Shown here: piece after piece, positions 45,134 through 55,675 of the stretch
Layout of the letters: each line of letters opens with the position of its first letter
Position numbering within the stretch: the first letter of the stretch is position 1
NCBI RefSeq assembly: GCF_030254645.1
Contig: NZ_CP116346.1
Span: forward strand, 2,979,973-3,043,972
From: Paucibacter sediminis
GTDB lineage: Bacteria; Pseudomonadota; Gammaproteobacteria; Burkholderiales; Burkholderiaceae_C
Direction: 5' to 3'
DNA length: 64,000 bases
Translations under genes and position numbers: made by a program
Notes under the pieces: model-generated
The model's input: the letters and a program-made list of their open reading frames with translations, nothing else
The model's database searches: none
What the model was told of the DNA's origin: nothing

Positions 45134-46258
45134 ATGAAGGTCGCTTTTGTTTTTGATTACGTCATGCACTATCACCGTGCGACCTTGCAAGCCATCGAGT
45201 CGCGCGTCAGGGATCTCGGCGGGCAATTCACTTTGTACACGGCGCGCCACGCGCAAGCGGGTACGGGCCGTGCGCCCCTCACCACGGCGGTTGTTGGCGA
45301 CCAGCGGTTCTACACCCTGGCCGAGAAATATGTAGGCAGCTATGCCCTGCGCCACCAGCAAGGGCTGGTTGAGCAACTCGAGCAGCAACGGCCGGACATC
45401 ATCGTCACGATGTGCCATTCGGGCACCTGGTCCGAATGGCTGATTGCCAAGAACAAGCGCAAATGGGGTAGTCGTCTGCTGGCATGGCAATGCGGCTACG
45501 AGTACAACCCGGGGCTTCTCAAGCGCAGCGTGCTGGCTGCGTTCATTCCCCGTTTCGACATGCATCTGTGCTACCACTCGAACGCGAAGCGCTACGCCAT
45601 CGCCCATGGCGCCAGGCCCGAGCAGACGCTGGTGATGCACAACACGATCGACGAAGGGGCGATCGTCGCTGGCGACAAGCTCGAGGCGCGCCGGAGCCTG
45701 GAACAACGCCACCCCCAGTTGGCGGGCAAACGTCTCGTGCTTTACGTTGGTGCGGTGCTGGAAGAGAAGAACCTCGATCGGGTTTTCGAGGCGCTTGCAC
45801 GGCTCAAGGACGAGCGCAACTTCTTCCTGCTGGTTGGCGACGGCCCCTATCTCGCCACGCTCAAGCAGCGCTACGCGCAACGCAGCGACTGGCTGGCCGC
45901 GGGGCGGGTGGTCGACGGTGTTGGCAGCTATTTCGACGCGGCCGATGTCTTCGTGCTGCCCGGCACCGGTGGCCTGGCCATCAACGAGGCCATGGCCCAT
46001 CGGCTTGCCGTCGTCTCAGGCTACGCCGATGGCAGCGCCGACGATCTGGTACAGGACGGGGTCACGGGCTTCCGCCTGCAAGGCGACTCGGTGGAAGAGC
46101 TGGCGCACCGGCTTGGGCAACTGCTCGACGACCCAGGCCTGGCCAGAAGCATGGGCGACGCCGGCGAGCAGCGCATTCGCGGCGATCTGTCGTTCGAGCG
46201 CTTCATAGACCGCGTGATGCAGGGCTTGCTGACACAGGCGAAACCGGCGCGTCAATGA
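45134..46258 (+). CDS. Glycosyltransferase family 4
   Basis: 374 residues, GT-B fold. The C-terminal donor-binding half is clear: GKRLVLYVGAVLEEKNLDRVFEALARL, FLLVGDGPYLATLK and VLPGTGGLAINEAMAHRLAVV, the E-x7-E nucleotide-sugar site. N-terminal half FVFDYVMHYHRATL. Last plus-strand gene of the eps run. Confidence 0.9.
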   Translation: MKVAFVFDYVMHYHRATLQAIESRVRDLGGQFTLYTARHAQAGTGRAPLTTAVVGDQRFYTLAEKYVGSYALRHQQGLVEQLEQQRPDIIVTMCHSGTWSEWLIAKNKRKWGSRLLAWQCGYEYNPGLLKRSVLAAFIPRFDMHLCYHSNAKRYAIAHGARPEQTLVMHNTIDEGAIVAGDKLEARRSLEQRHPQLAGKRLVLYVGAVLEEKNLDRVFEALARLKDERNFFLLVGDGPYLATLKQRYAQRSDWLAAGRVVDGVGSYFDAADVFVLPGTGGLAINEAMAHRLAVVSGYADGSADDLVQDGVTGFRLQGDSVEELAHRLGQLLDDPGLARSMGDAGEQRIRGDLSFERFIDRVMQGLLTQAKPARQ

Positions 46259-46286
46259 TTTCGCGCAGCCGGCGGCGAGGGCCAGC

Positions 46287-48647
46287 CTAGTTGCTCGGAC
46301 GAATCTCGCTGCTGAAGTTGGCGCTGGTGCCCACGGTTTCGAAATACAGCACATTGCGCTTGGTCGGCAGCGGCGTGGTGGGCGCCTTGCCGATGTAGAC
46401 CCGTTGGCTGCCGGGGCCGCTGACGCTCAGCGTGTAGGTCTTGCTGCCGCATGTGAGCTGGGCCTGCCAGCTGCCGCCGGCCGTCCACATGGCCAGATCG
46501 GTCCAGTAGCTCAGACCGATGGCGCTGGGCAGGGGCGTGGTGGCGCTGGGGTTGAGCCCGCTCAGCGGCGCAATCTGGCAGGCACTGTGGAAGGCCAGAC
46601 CCAGCCGCTTGGCGCTGGGTAGCAGGCCGGCCTGCAGGCTGCTGAGTGCAATGCTGGTCTGCTCGGCAAAGCCGCTGCTGGTGACGCGGTAGCCGCGGCT
46701 CACGCTGGCGCCGGGCCGGTAGTTGGCCTGCTTGGCCACGAGGCGGTTCTCGGTGGCCGAAAAGCTGCTCACCTCGCCCTTGTTCCAGCTCACCTGACCA
46801 AGCCCGTCTATCAGCACCACATTGTTGGCCGGGCCGCGGCTGAAGTAGTCGGTGTGGAAGGGCGAGGTATAGCTCACCGTGCCGGAGTCCGTGCTGATCT
46901 GCGTATTGCCTTCATACAACTCGTAGGTCAACGCTTCTTCCTGCGCGTGATTGGCCGCGGCCTGACCGTAATGGACAAACGCCTGCCAGGTGCCTGACTT
47001 GAGTACGGCCATGCGTATGGCCGGGAAGTTGCGGGTGTAGACGGCGGGCAACTGCGGTGCGGTCAGGCTGCTCGAGGCGGGTGGGTCCAGCAGGGATTCC
47101 CAGGTGCGCCAGCGGCTGGCCAGATCGACGCCGTAGTAGGTGGGCAGGACGCGGAACAGCTTCCAGTGGACGGCCGGCGTGGCCACCGGCAGCCGGGCCG
47201 CACTGTCGCTGGGGTTGGGCAGCATGTTGTCGGCGAAGCGGTAATCGAATGCCGCCAGCAGCAGCCGTAGCGTGTAATCGCGTTCGGCGCTGAAGCGCGA
47301 ACTCTGCCCCTCCAGGGAGGCGCCCACCAGCAGCTTGGAGAGCGCGTCCACCACATAGTCGTTGTAGGCGAAGGTGCCCTCGATCCAGAGGTTGTCGGCG
47401 GTCACACCGTTCTTCAGCACGGCCAGCATGCCTTGGCTGCTGTTCTGCGCATAGTCGAGCAGGCTGCTGTTCTTGTAACGGACGCCGATGCCGGCCATCG
47501 CGGCGTAATGCCACAGGCTGATGTTGGTCATCGGCGATGTGACGGTCTTGAGGTTTTCCGCCATGGGCAGGAAGAGGCCGTCGCGCCAGGCCGCGTTGCG
47601 TGCGGTGCCGCCATAGCCCTCCAGCAGGCGGGCCGCATCGACCAGGGTAAAGCTGTCGTAGGCCTCGTCGAGGCCATGTCGGTACATCTGGCCACGGCCG
47701 TTGAAGGTGCGCACCGGCCAGGTCTTGTAATTCTTGGCGTAGAAGTCCAGCTGCTTGGCGGCCCATTCGCCGTATTTGGTTTCGCCGGTGAGGCGATAGA
47801 TGCGTGCTGCCATCTGGGTGCGCGCGATGTTGTAGCCGCGCACATAGGCGACCCAGGCTTCGTAGAACTTCTGTTCGCCCGTGCCCGCGATCTTGGTGGG
47901 TTCAGGGCTGTCGGGCGTCCAGGTCACGAGGGCGCCCGTCTTGGGGTCCAGGTAGTTCTGCACCCAGCCACCCACCATGTCGGCACGTTCACGGCTTCTT
48001 GCGGACCAGTTGTCCACATCGGTCTTCTGTGCCTTGAGCCAGGTGGCGATATCGGCAGAGGTCTTGAGCTTGGCCGCCAGCGTCGTCCAGTCTTCCTTCG
48101 CCTCGCGGATGCCGTAGAACACGCCGGCGGCCGGCAATGCCAGGGACTTCGACGAGGACGCCGTGGTCGTGAGGCCGTCGCCGCTGGAGACCGGCGCGGT
48201 GGCGGTCAATTCGGTCTGGGTCCAGATCGTGCTGCCCGCCGCAGCGACGTCTGCCGAAGCGAGGATGCCGCTGTTCGTGGCCGACCCGACCACGGCCGTT
48301 GCCGTGGACTTCGTGCTGATGGATGTGCTTCCCGTTGCGGCGGCCTGGGTCTTTGCCGTCGGACGCGGGCTGGTCGCGGTGAGGGGTGTTGTCGCCGCCG
48401 CAGCGGGCGTGGCGCTCACGCTGGCCGATGCCGCCGCTGATGCCGCGGCCTCCGGCGCACTGGCGGCACTAGGCGCCGCCGCTCCGGCGCCACTCGCGGC
48501 GGCGTCTAGGGCTACCGTGCTGGGTGTGTTGCTGGCGAGCCCCTGCTCCGGTTTGGCCTGCTCGGTGCCACCGCCACAAGCCTGCAGCAGGCTGCAGGCG
48601 CTGAGGAACAAGATCAGGCTGGAGGCGCGATAGCGATCGGACGGCAT
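46287..48647 (-). CDS. Heparinase/alginate-lyase-like lipoprotein, putative exopolysaccharide lyase
   Basis: 786 residues. Lipoprotein signal ending LLQAC (Cys24) followed by GGG, then a 150-residue Ala/Ser/Thr linker. From about 190 a helical (alpha/alpha) toroid resembling alginate/chondroitin lyases with TNISLWHYAAMAGIGVRY, and from about 560 a beta-sandwich resembling heparinase II/III (FVHYGQAAANHAQEEALTYEL, TDSGTVSYTSPFHTDYF, GPANNVVLIDGLGQVSW). Predicted to sit in the outer membrane and cleave uronate-containing polysaccharide, perhaps the EPS made here, either for length control or release. Family-level assignment only. On the minus strand inside the locus; ATG 48647 opens the lipoprotein signal. 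Confidence 0.7.
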   Translation of the reverse strand: MPSDRYRASSLILFLSACSLLQACGGGTEQAKPEQGLASNTPSTVALDAAASGAGAAAPSAASAPEAAASAAASASVSATPAAAATTPLTATSPRPTAKTQAAATGSTSISTKSTATAVVGSATNSGILASADVAAAGSTIWTQTELTATAPVSSGDGLTTTASSSKSLALPAAGVFYGIREAKEDWTTLAAKLKTSADIATWLKAQKTDVDNWSARSRERADMVGGWVQNYLDPKTGALVTWTPDSPEPTKIAGTGEQKFYEAWVAYVRGYNIARTQMAARIYRLTGETKYGEWAAKQLDFYAKNYKTWPVRTFNGRGQMYRHGLDEAYDSFTLVDAARLLEGYGGTARNAAWRDGLFLPMAENLKTVTSPMTNISLWHYAAMAGIGVRYKNSSLLDYAQNSSQGMLAVLKNGVTADNLWIEGTFAYNDYVVDALSKLLVGASLEGQSSRFSAERDYTLRLLLAAFDYRFADNMLPNPSDSAARLPVATPAVHWKLFRVLPTYYGVDLASRWRTWESLLDPPASSSLTAPQLPAVYTRNFPAIRMAVLKSGTWQAFVHYGQAAANHAQEEALTYELYEGNTQISTDSGTVSYTSPFHTDYFSRGPANNVVLIDGLGQVSWNKGEVSSFSATENRLVAKQANYRPGASVSRGYRVTSSGFAEQTSIALSSLQAGLLPSAKRLGLAFHSACQIAPLSGLNPSATTPLPSAIGLSYWTDLAMWTAGGSWQAQLTCGSKTYTLSVSGPGSQRVYIGKAPTTPLPTKRNVLYFETVGTSANFSSEIRPSN

Positions 48648-48785
48648 GGCAGTGGCGGCTCTGGCTGAGTCGAAGCAAGTGATGCCGCTATTTTCGGCCT
48701 CCTTGGCCAAGCCGGCGGCTAAATGTTTGGGGGCATGCGCGCGCTTGGCCACATGGCGGCGTGCAGATTCCTCGAATCTGGCCGC

Positions 48786-49580
48786 CTAGCGCCGGCGCGT
48801 TACGAGATGCTTCAGGACCTGTGCAATGAAGATGCTGTTGCCCACCAGGTAGCGCTTCCACAGCCGACCCGGCTCCTGGCTGAGGCGGAACAGCCATTCA
48901 AGCCCGTTGCGCTGCATCCATTGTGGTGCGTGGCTCTTGGTGCCCGCGATCAGCGCAAAGGCGAAACCCACGCCCAGCGCGATGGGCTTGAGATGCGGCT
49001 GCTGCGCAAGCATCCAGGACTCCTGCTTAGGGCATCCCAGCCCCACGAAGACCAGGCCCGCACCACTTTGGTTGATCTGTTCGGTGATTTCGGCATCGAA
49101 CGGCGGCTCAGCGGGCAGCATCGGCGGTGACACCGCGCCGGCGATCTTCAGCTCGGGAAACTGCGCCAGCAGATTGGCCCGCATCAGCTCCAGCTCCTGG
49201 GGCGTGCCGCCATACAGAAACACCGAAACGCCCTCGGCCGCCGCGCGCCTGCAGAGTTCCAGGGTCAGGCGAGGGCCGTTCACGCGCTCGGCGAAGGCCA
49301 TGCCGTTCAGGTGTTTCAAGGCCCAGACCAGGGGCATGCCGTCGGTGACGACCCAGCGCGCCTTGGCCATGGCGCCGGCAAGCCCGGGCATGCTCAGCGC
49401 GCGTGTCACCATGTCGACGTTGGCGACGCAGACGATGCCGCCGGACCGGGCCGCTGCATCCCGCATGATGGCGTTGACGGCAGCCGTAAAACTGCCGCCG
49501 AAGAGCCGTATGCCAAAGAGCGAGGTTTCGACGAGCTCGGCTCGGCCCTGGCTCAGCGGCTCGCTAACGTGGGAATTCAA
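48786..49580 (-). CDS. WecG/TagA/CpsF family glycosyltransferase
   Basis: 264 residues, GT26. VCVANVDMVTRALSMPGLAGAMAKARWVVTDGMPLVWAL with the catalytic Thr-Asp, NGPRLTLELC, SVFLYGGTPQELE and VGLGCPKQESWM are diagnostic. Such enzymes transfer ManNAc or ManNAcA to a lipid-linked GlcNAc; together with wecB next door, a ManNAc-type sugar in the repeat is likely. 12 bases downstream of wecB in the same operon. Confidence 0.92.
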   Translation of the reverse strand: MNSHVSEPLSQGRAELVETSLFGIRLFGGSFTAAVNAIMRDAAARSGGIVCVANVDMVTRALSMPGLAGAMAKARWVVTDGMPLVWALKHLNGMAFAERVNGPRLTLELCRRAAAEGVSVFLYGGTPQELELMRANLLAQFPELKIAGAVSPPMLPAEPPFDAEITEQINQSGAGLVFVGLGCPKQESWMLAQQPHLKPIALGVGFAFALIAGTKSHAPQWMQRNGLEWLFRLSQEPGRLWKRYLVGNSIFIAQVLKHLVTRRR

Positions 49581-49592
49581 GGTCTTGAACCC

Positions 49593-50699
49593 TCAGGCCT
49601 TGAGCTTCTCGGCCAGGATCTGCACCGTGCGCTCTGCCGCCTTGCCATCCCACAGCAGCGGTCGGCGGCCCTTCTTGCCGTTGCCGGCAATCGCCTCGAG
49701 TGCGTACTTGATGACGTTGGCAGGGTCGGTGCCGGCCAGCACGTTGCTGCCTTCATCGACGGTGACGGGGCGCTCGGTGTTCTCGCGGATGGTGACGCAG
49801 GGCACGCCCAGGGCGGTGGTTTCCTCCTGCAGGCCGCCGCTGTCGGTGAGTACGACCACGGCGTCCTTCCAGAGGTGCAGAAAGCTCATATAGGCCTGCG
49901 GGCCCATCAGGGTGACGCCCGGGCCCAGGTCGATGCCGAACTTCTCGATATTGGCGCGCGTGCGCGGATGCACCGGGAACACCAGCGGCAGTTCCTGGCC
50001 GACGCGGCGCAGCACCGTGGCCACGTTCTCCAGCGCCGCGGCGCTGTCCACATTGCTGGGGCGGTGCAGGGTCACCACGCCGTAGCGGGGGTGGCTGCGC
50101 TTGTAGGCGTCGCTCTCCAGGCCCGAGGTGTCCTGGCTCTTGAGCTTCTCGGCCTGGTAGAGCACGTTGTCGACCATCACATGGCCCACGTCCCAGACGG
50201 CGCTCATGTCCTTGCCCTCTTGCTGCAGATGGCGGTAGCCGCTGGGCTCGGTGACGAAGAACCAGTCGCTGATGGAATCGGTGACCAGGCGGTTGATCTC
50301 CTCGGGCATGGACATGTCGCCGCTGCGCAGGCCAGCCTCCACATGGGCCACCGGGATGCCGGCCTTCTTGGCCACGATGGAGCAGGCCAGCGTCGAGTTC
50401 ACATCGCCCACCACCAGGCAGGCCTGCGGCTTCTCGGCCGCCACCAGCTGCTCGTAGGCCAGCATGATCTTGCCGGTCTGCTCGGCGTGGCTGCCGCCGC
50501 CGCAACCCAGGCGCACGTCGGGCGCGGGGATGCCCAGCTCCTCGAAGAACACCTCGTTCATGTCGCGGTCGTAATGCTGGCCGGTGTGCACGATCTTCCA
50601 GGCCAGCCGTCCGTCGGCCTGCAGCGCGCGCACGATGGGCGCAATCTTCATGAAGTTGGGGCGTGCGCCGGCGATCAGGTGGATGCAGGGTTTGGACAT
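49593..50699 (-). CDS. wecB: UDP-N-acetylglucosamine 2-epimerase (non-hydrolysing)
   Basis: 368 residues; IHLIAGARPNFMKIAPIVRAL, HTGQHYDRDMNEVFFEELGI and LTDSGGLQEETTALGVPCVTIRENTERPVTV are the WecB signatures, including catalytic Asp/Glu/His residues. Interconverts UDP-GlcNAc and UDP-ManNAc. Followed on the minus strand by the WecG-like gene that would use the product. Divergent from the UDP-glucuronate epimerase gene. Confidence 0.95.
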   Translation of the reverse strand: MSKPCIHLIAGARPNFMKIAPIVRALQADGRLAWKIVHTGQHYDRDMNEVFFEELGIPAPDVRLGCGGGSHAEQTGKIMLAYEQLVAAEKPQACLVVGDVNSTLACSIVAKKAGIPVAHVEAGLRSGDMSMPEEINRLVTDSISDWFFVTEPSGYRHLQQEGKDMSAVWDVGHVMVDNVLYQAEKLKSQDTSGLESDAYKRSHPRYGVVTLHRPSNVDSAAALENVATVLRRVGQELPLVFPVHPRTRANIEKFGIDLGPGVTLMGPQAYMSFLHLWKDAVVVLTDSGGLQEETTALGVPCVTIRENTERPVTVDEGSNVLAGTDPANVIKYALEAIAGNGKKGRRPLLWDGKAAERTVQILAEKLKA

Positions 50700-50919
50700 G
50701 GAGGCGATCTCTGTGCTTGCGTGCGAAGTCAGCGCGCGATTCTAGGTGGCGGGCCGGCGCCGGGCGTCGCCGGAACAGGCGTCGATGTGAGCAGATGTGG
50801 GCTTGGTCACGCCTGTCCCCTGAATGGGGTGGATGCCGGGCGGCACGCCGGTAGCCTGAGCGAGAATACGCGCCGGCCTGCGATGTACGAACGGCCGCAT
50901 CAGATTCTGAGGGGATTGC

Positions 50920-51927
50920 GTGAAAGTACTCGTTACCGGCGCTGCCGGCTTCATCGGCATGCATGTCAGCCAGATCCTGCTCGCGCGTGGCGATGAGGTG
51001 GTGGGCCTGGACAATCTGAACGACTATTACGACCCCCAGCTGAAGCGGGACCGGCTGGCGCGCCTGACGCCCAAACCTGGCTTCCGCTTCGTCAAGCTCG
51101 ACGTGGCCGACCGCGCCGGCATGGAAGCGCTGTTCGCGGCCGAGAAGTTCGACCGCGTGGTGCACCTGGCGGCCCAGGCCGGGGTGCGCTACTCGATCGA
51201 GAATCCGCACGCCTATATCGAGAGCAATATCGTCGGCTTCACCAACATCCTGGAAGGCTGCCGCCACCATGGGGTGCAGCACCTGGCCTACGCGTCGAGC
51301 TCCAGCGTCTACGGCGGCAACACGCTGATGCCCTTCAGCGAGCACCACAGCGTCGACCATCCGGTGAGCCTGTACGCGGCCACCAAGAAGGCCAATGAGC
51401 TGATGGCGCATACCTACAGCCATCTCTACCGCCTGCCCACCACCGGGCTGCGCTTCTTCACCGTCTATGGCCCCTGGGGCCGGCCGGACATGGCGCTGTT
51501 CCTGTTCACCAAGGCGATCCTGGAGGGCCGCCCCATCAATGTGTTCAACCACGGCAAGATGGTGCGCGACTTCACCTATATCGACGACATCGCCGAGGGT
51601 GTGGTGCGCGTGCTGGACCGCGTGGCCACGCCGGACGCCGACTACGACTCCGACAAGAGCGACCCGGCGCGCTCCAATGCGCCCTACCGCGTCTTCAACA
51701 TCGGCAACCACGACCCGATCGAGCTGATGGGCTTCATCGAGGCGATCGAGCAGGCCTGCGGCCGCGAGGCGGTGAAGAACTTCATGCCGCTGCAGGACGG
51801 CGATGTGCCGGCCACCCATGCCGACGTGGAAGAGCTGGCCGCCTGGACGGGCTTCCGCCCCGCCATGCCCGTGCCCGAGGGCGTGGGCCGCTTCGTGGCC
51901 TGGTATCGCGAGTACTACAAAACCTGA
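50920..51927 (+). CDS. UDP-glucuronate 4-epimerase-type NAD-dependent epimerase
   Basis: 335 residues, extended [40 protein letters not shown] (typical of GlcA 4-epimerases), [10 protein letters not shown] and [14 protein letters not shown] (YxxxK). Converts UDP-glucuronate to UDP-galacturonate. GTG start at 50920 with a GAGGGG Shine-Dalgarno. Neighbouring ugd makes its substrate, so the pair supplies uronic acids to the EPS. Confidence 0.9.
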   Translation: MKVLVTGAAGFIGMHVSQILLARGDEVVGLDNLNDYYDPQLKRDRLARLTPKPGFRFVKLDVADRAGMEALFAAEKFDRVVHLAAQAGVRYSIENPHAYIESNIVGFTNILEGCRHHGVQHLAYASSSSVYGGNTLMPFSEHHSVDHPVSLYAATKKANELMAHTYSHLYRLPTTGLRFFTVYGPWGRPDMALFLFTKAILEGRPINVFNHGKMVRDFTYIDDIAEGVVRVLDRVATPDADYDSDKSDPARSNAPYRVFNIGNHDPIELMGFIEAIEQACGREAVKNFMPLQDGDVPATHADVEELAAWTGFRPAMPVPEGVGRFVAWYREYYKT

Positions 51928-52010
51928 GCCTGGCTTTTCCCGGGTTTCTTGTCACGCCGGGCTGTTAGATTGCTGAAGCTGCCAGGTGGCAGCGTGAGGG
52001 ATCACCGGCG

Positions 52011-53357
52011 ATGAAGGTCACAACGATAGGCACGGGCTATGTGGGCTTGGTGACGGGCGCCTGCCTGGCCGAGATGGGCAACCATGTGGTGTGCCTGGAC
52101 ACCAACTCCGACAAGATCCGCATCCTCAACGAGGGCGAGATCCCCATCCATGAGCCCGGCCTGGCCGAGGTGGTGCGCCGCAATGTGGCGAGCGGCCGCC
52201 TGCAGTTCACCACCAATGTGGACGCGGCGGTGGACCATGGCACCATCCTCTTCATCGCGGTGGGCACGCCGCCCGGCGAGGATGGCTCGGCCGACATGCA
52301 ATATGTGCAGGCGGCGGCGCGCAGCATTGGCGCGCGCATGACCGACTACAAGCTGGTGGTGGACAAGAGCACCGTGCCGGTGGGTACCGCCGACGCGGTG
52401 CGCAACGCCATCGAGGGCGAACTGGCGCGCCGTGGCGTGGCGCTGGAGTTTTCGGTGGTCTCCAACCCCGAGTTCCTGAAAGAGGGCGCGGCGGTGGAGG
52501 ACTTCATGAAGCCCGACCGCATCATCGTGGGCTCGGACGACGAGCGCGCCACGCTGTTGATGCGCGCCCTGTACTCGCCCTTCAACCGCAACCGCGACCG
52601 CCTGGTGGTGATGGATCTGCGCAGCGCCGAACTCACCAAGTACGCGGCCAACGCGATGCTGGCCACGCGCATCAGCTTCATGAACGAGATGGCGCTGCTG
52701 GCCGAGCAGGTGGGCGCCGACATCGAATGGGTGCGCCGCGGCATCGGCAGCGATCCGCGCATCGGGCATGACTTTCTCTACTCGGGCGCCGGCTATGGCG
52801 GCTCCTGCTTCCCCAAGGACGTGAAGGCCTTGATACGCACGGCCGAAGCGGCCGGCAGCGGCATGCGCGTGCTGCGCGCGGTGGACGAGGCCAACGAGCG
52901 CCAGAAACTGGTGCTGGTGGACAAGGTGGTGCAGCGCTTTGGCGATGACCTGCGCGGCCGCCATTTCGCGCTCTGGGGTTTGGCCTTCAAGCCCAATACC
53001 GATGATCTGCGCGAGGCACCCAGCCGTGTGGTGATTGCCGAACTGCTGCGCCGCGGCGCCACCATCTGCGCCTACGACCCGGTGGCCATGGCCGAGGCGC
53101 AGAAGGCGCTGGCTGGCCTGGAAGGCCTGGGCTACGCCGCCTCCGCCAACGCCGCGCTGGAGGGCGCGGATGCGCTGGTGATCGTGACGGAATGGAAGGA
53201 GTTCCGCACCCCGGACTTCGAGTTCATCAAGAGCGCGCTCAAGCAGCCGGTGGTGTTCGACGGCCGCAACCTCTACGAGCCGCCGCTGATGCAAGCACTC
53301 GGCATCGAGCATTGGGGCATCGGGCGCGGCACGCGCGCGCCCGGCGCGTCAGTCTAG
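52011..53357 (+). CDS. ugd: UDP-glucose 6-dehydrogenase
   Basis: Oxidises UDP-glucose twice to UDP-glucuronate. 448 residues; NAD-binding [19 protein letters not shown], catalytic Cys266 in [10 protein letters not shown], and central [15 protein letters not shown]. Its 3' end overlaps that of the convergent rfbC by 9 bases. 83 bases after the epimerase gene on the same strand. Confidence 0.96.
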   Translation: MKVTTIGTGYVGLVTGACLAEMGNHVVCLDTNSDKIRILNEGEIPIHEPGLAEVVRRNVASGRLQFTTNVDAAVDHGTILFIAVGTPPGEDGSADMQYVQAAARSIGARMTDYKLVVDKSTVPVGTADAVRNAIEGELARRGVALEFSVVSNPEFLKEGAAVEDFMKPDRIIVGSDDERATLLMRALYSPFNRNRDRLVVMDLRSAELTKYAANAMLATRISFMNEMALLAEQVGADIEWVRRGIGSDPRIGHDFLYSGAGYGGSCFPKDVKALIRTAEAAGSGMRVLRAVDEANERQKLVLVDKVVQRFGDDLRGRHFALWGLAFKPNTDDLREAPSRVVIAELLRRGATICAYDPVAMAEAQKALAGLEGLGYAASANAALEGADALVIVTEWKEFRTPDFEFIKSALKQPVVFDGRNLYEPPLMQALGIEHWGIGRGTRAPGASV

Positions 53358-53900
53358 GCTGCCGACTTCGGCCAGCAGGGGGGCGGCCGCGTCCTTTTCG
53401 GCCAGCGTGAAGGGCTCGCCGATATTCGGCCAGGCGATGCCCAGTTGCGGGTCGTCCCAGCGCACCACGCCTTCGCACTCGGGGGCGTAGTAATCGGTGG
53501 TCTTGTAGAGGAAGTCGGCCGATTCGCTCAGCACCACGAAGCCATGGGCGAAGCCGGGCGGGATCCAGAACTGGCGTTGATTCTGTTCGCTCAGCTCACG
53601 GCCTTCCCACTGGCCATAGGTCGGGCTGCCGGTGCGCAGATCCACCGCGACATCGAACACATTGCCGCGTATGCAGCGCACCAGCTTGCCCTGCGCATGG
53701 GGCTTGCGCTGGAAATGCAGGCCGCGCAGCACGCCGCGACGCGAGCGCGAATGGTTGTCCTGTACAAAATTGACTGGTGTGCCGATGGCCTGCTCGAACG
53801 CGCGCTGGTTCCAGCTCTCATAGAAGAAGCCGCGCGTGTCGCCGTAGACCTTGGGTGCGACTTCAAACAAGCCCGGCAGGCGCGTGGGTACCAGTTTCAT
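53349..53900 (-). CDS. rfbC: dTDP-4-dehydrorhamnose 3,5-epimerase
   Basis: RmlC; 183 residues from ATG 53900. Catalytic His62 in RGLHFQ and Tyr132 in FLYKTTDYY, plus [19 protein letters not shown] and [11 protein letters not shown]. Third step of dTDP-L-rhamnose synthesis. Last of the minus-strand rhamnose block; start overlaps the rfbA stop by 4 bases and the 3' end overlaps ugd. Confidence 0.96.
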   Translation of the reverse strand: MKLVPTRLPGLFEVAPKVYGDTRGFFYESWNQRAFEQAIGTPVNFVQDNHSRSRRGVLRGLHFQRKPHAQGKLVRCIRGNVFDVAVDLRTGSPTYGQWEGRELSEQNQRQFWIPPGFAHGFVVLSESADFLYKTTDYYAPECEGVVRWDDPQLGIAWPNIGEPFTLAEKDAAAPLLAEVGSLD

Positions 53901-54781
53901 GAGGGCTCTCCGACCAGGGCCTGCAGATAGCGACCGTATTGGGTCTTGGAAAGTGGGGCGGCCAGGCGCAGCAACTGCTCGGTATTGATCCAACCTTGCC
54001 GATAGGCAATCTCTTCGGGGCAGGCCACTTTCAGGCCCTGGCGGCGCTCGAGCGTGGCGATGAACTGCCCGGCCTCGAGAAGACTGTCGTGGGTGCCGGT
54101 GTCCAGCCAGGCATAGCCGCGACCCATGATGGATACCTGCAGCTGTCCCATCGCGAGGTACAGGGCATTGAGGTCGGTGATCTCCAGTTCACCACGCGCG
54201 CTGGGCTTGAGGTCCTTGGCCAGATCGCAGACCTGGGTGTCATAGAAGTACAGGCCTGTCACCGCATAGTTGCTCTTGGGGTTCTTGGGCTTTTCTTCGA
54301 TGGACTGGGCGCGGTAGGCGTTGTCGAAACTCACCACGCCATAGCGCTCGGGATCGGTGACGTGATAGGCAAACACCGATGCGCCATGCTCGCGGGCATC
54401 GGCTCGTTGCAGGATCTGCGGCAGGTCGTTGCCGTAGAAGATGTTGTCGCCAAGCACCAGGCTGGAGGGGTGTGCGCCGACGAAGTCGCGTCCGATCAGA
54501 AAGGCCTGTGCCAAGCCATCCGGGCTTGGTTGTACCGCGTACTGGATGGACATGCCCCATTGGCTGCCGTCGCCCAGCAACTGGCTGAAGCGCGGCGTGT
54601 CCTGGGGCGTGGAGATCAGCAGGACCTCGCGGATGCCGGCCAGCATCAGCGTGCTGAGCGGGTAATAGACCATGGGCTTGTCATACACCGGCAGCAGTTG
54701 CTTGCTCATGGCCAGCGTGGCTGGGTGCAGCCGGGTGCCGGAGCCGCCGGCGAGGATGATGCCTTTGCGTTGCAATGTCAT
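53897..54781 (-). CDS. rfbA: Glucose-1-phosphate thymidylyltransferase
   Basis: RmlA; 294 residues. [29 protein letters not shown] nucleotide site, GDNIFYG, and [20 protein letters not shown]. Makes dTDP-glucose, first step of the rhamnose pathway. Start [13 protein letters not shown] at 54781, 11 bases after the rfbD stop; an in-frame ATG upstream lies inside rfbD. Confidence 0.96.
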   Translation of the reverse strand: MTLQRKGIILAGGSGTRLHPATLAMSKQLLPVYDKPMVYYPLSTLMLAGIREVLLISTPQDTPRFSQLLGDGSQWGMSIQYAVQPSPDGLAQAFLIGRDFVGAHPSSLVLGDNIFYGNDLPQILQRADAREHGASVFAYHVTDPERYGVVSFDNAYRAQSIEEKPKNPKSNYAVTGLYFYDTQVCDLAKDLKPSARGELEITDLNALYLAMGQLQVSIMGRGYAWLDTGTHDSLLEAGQFIATLERRQGLKVACPEEIAYRQGWINTEQLLRLAAPLSKTQYGRYLQALVGEPS

Positions 54782-54792
54782 GGCCGATGCCT

Positions 54793-55674
54793 TCAGAGAA
54801 TTTCCGTGAGCATACGCTCGACGCCCTGCTGCCAAGGTGGCAGAAAAAGGCCGAAAGCACCCGTCAGCTTGCGCGTGGACAGGCGTGAGTTCAAGGGCCG
54901 CCGCGCCGGCGTGGGGTAGTCACTGGTGGGGATGGCGAGCACCTGATCGGGCGCCACCCGCAAGGCCTGACCCCGCGCGCGCGCGAACTCGATCACATGG
55001 CGTGCATAGGTGTGCCAGCTGGTCTCGCCCGCGGCCACCGCGTGATAGACGCCGCCCAGCGCGGGCTCGGCGAGCGTGGCGCGGATCATGTGGGCGCTCA
55101 GGTCGGCGAGCAGATCGGCGCCGGTGGGCGCACCGATCTGGTCGGCGATCACCTTCAGCTGTTCGCGTTCGGCGGCCAGCCGCAACATGGTCTTGGCGAA
55201 ATTGCCGCCGCGCGCCGCGTAGACCCAGCTGGTGCGCAGGATCAGGTGTGCGCAGCCGCTGGCGCGAATCGCCTGCTCACCGGCCAGCTTGCTGCGGCCG
55301 TAGGCGCTCAGCGGCGCGGTGGGCGCGTCCTCACTGCGCGGCGCCTCGCCGCTGCCGTCGAACACATAGTCGCTGCTGTAGTGCAGCAGCAGCGCGCCGC
55401 TGGCGTGCGCGAGGCCGGCCAGCAGGGCGGGGGCCGTGGCGTTGATCTGCTCGGCCAGGGCGGGCTCGCTCTCGGCCTTGTCGACGGCGGTATAGGCGGC
55501 GGCATTCACGATCACCTGCGGCGCATGGGCGCGCACCGTGGCGGCCAGGGCCGCGCCGTCGGCGAGGTCGCCGCCGTCATGGCGGTCGAGCGCGACCAGC
55601 TCACCCAGGGGGGCAAGGGCACGCTGCAGTTCCCAGCCGACTTGCCCGTTCTTGCCGAGCAAGAGGATCTTCAT
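54793..55674 (-). CDS. rfbD: dTDP-4-dehydrorhamnose reductase
   Basis: RmlD; 293 residues. [42 protein letters not shown] and [14 protein letters not shown] (YxxxK) are all typical. Last step of dTDP-L-rhamnose synthesis. ATG 55674 is one base from the rfbB stop. Confidence 0.95.
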   Translation of the reverse strand: MKILLLGKNGQVGWELQRALAPLGELVALDRHDGGDLADGAALAATVRAHAPQVIVNAAAYTAVDKAESEPALAEQINATAPALLAGLAHASGALLLHYSSDYVFDGSGEAPRSEDAPTAPLSAYGRSKLAGEQAIRASGCAHLILRTSWVYAARGGNFAKTMLRLAAEREQLKVIADQIGAPTGADLLADLSAHMIRATLAEPALGGVYHAVAAGETSWHTYARHVIEFARARGQALRVAPDQVLAIPTSDYPTPARRPLNSRLSTRKLTGAFGLFLPPWQQGVERMLTEIL

Positions 55675-55675
55675 C

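Noticed and set aside
49127-49348. Short plus-strand frames opposite the WecG gene
   Set aside because: Mirror images of the real minus-strand coding sequence.
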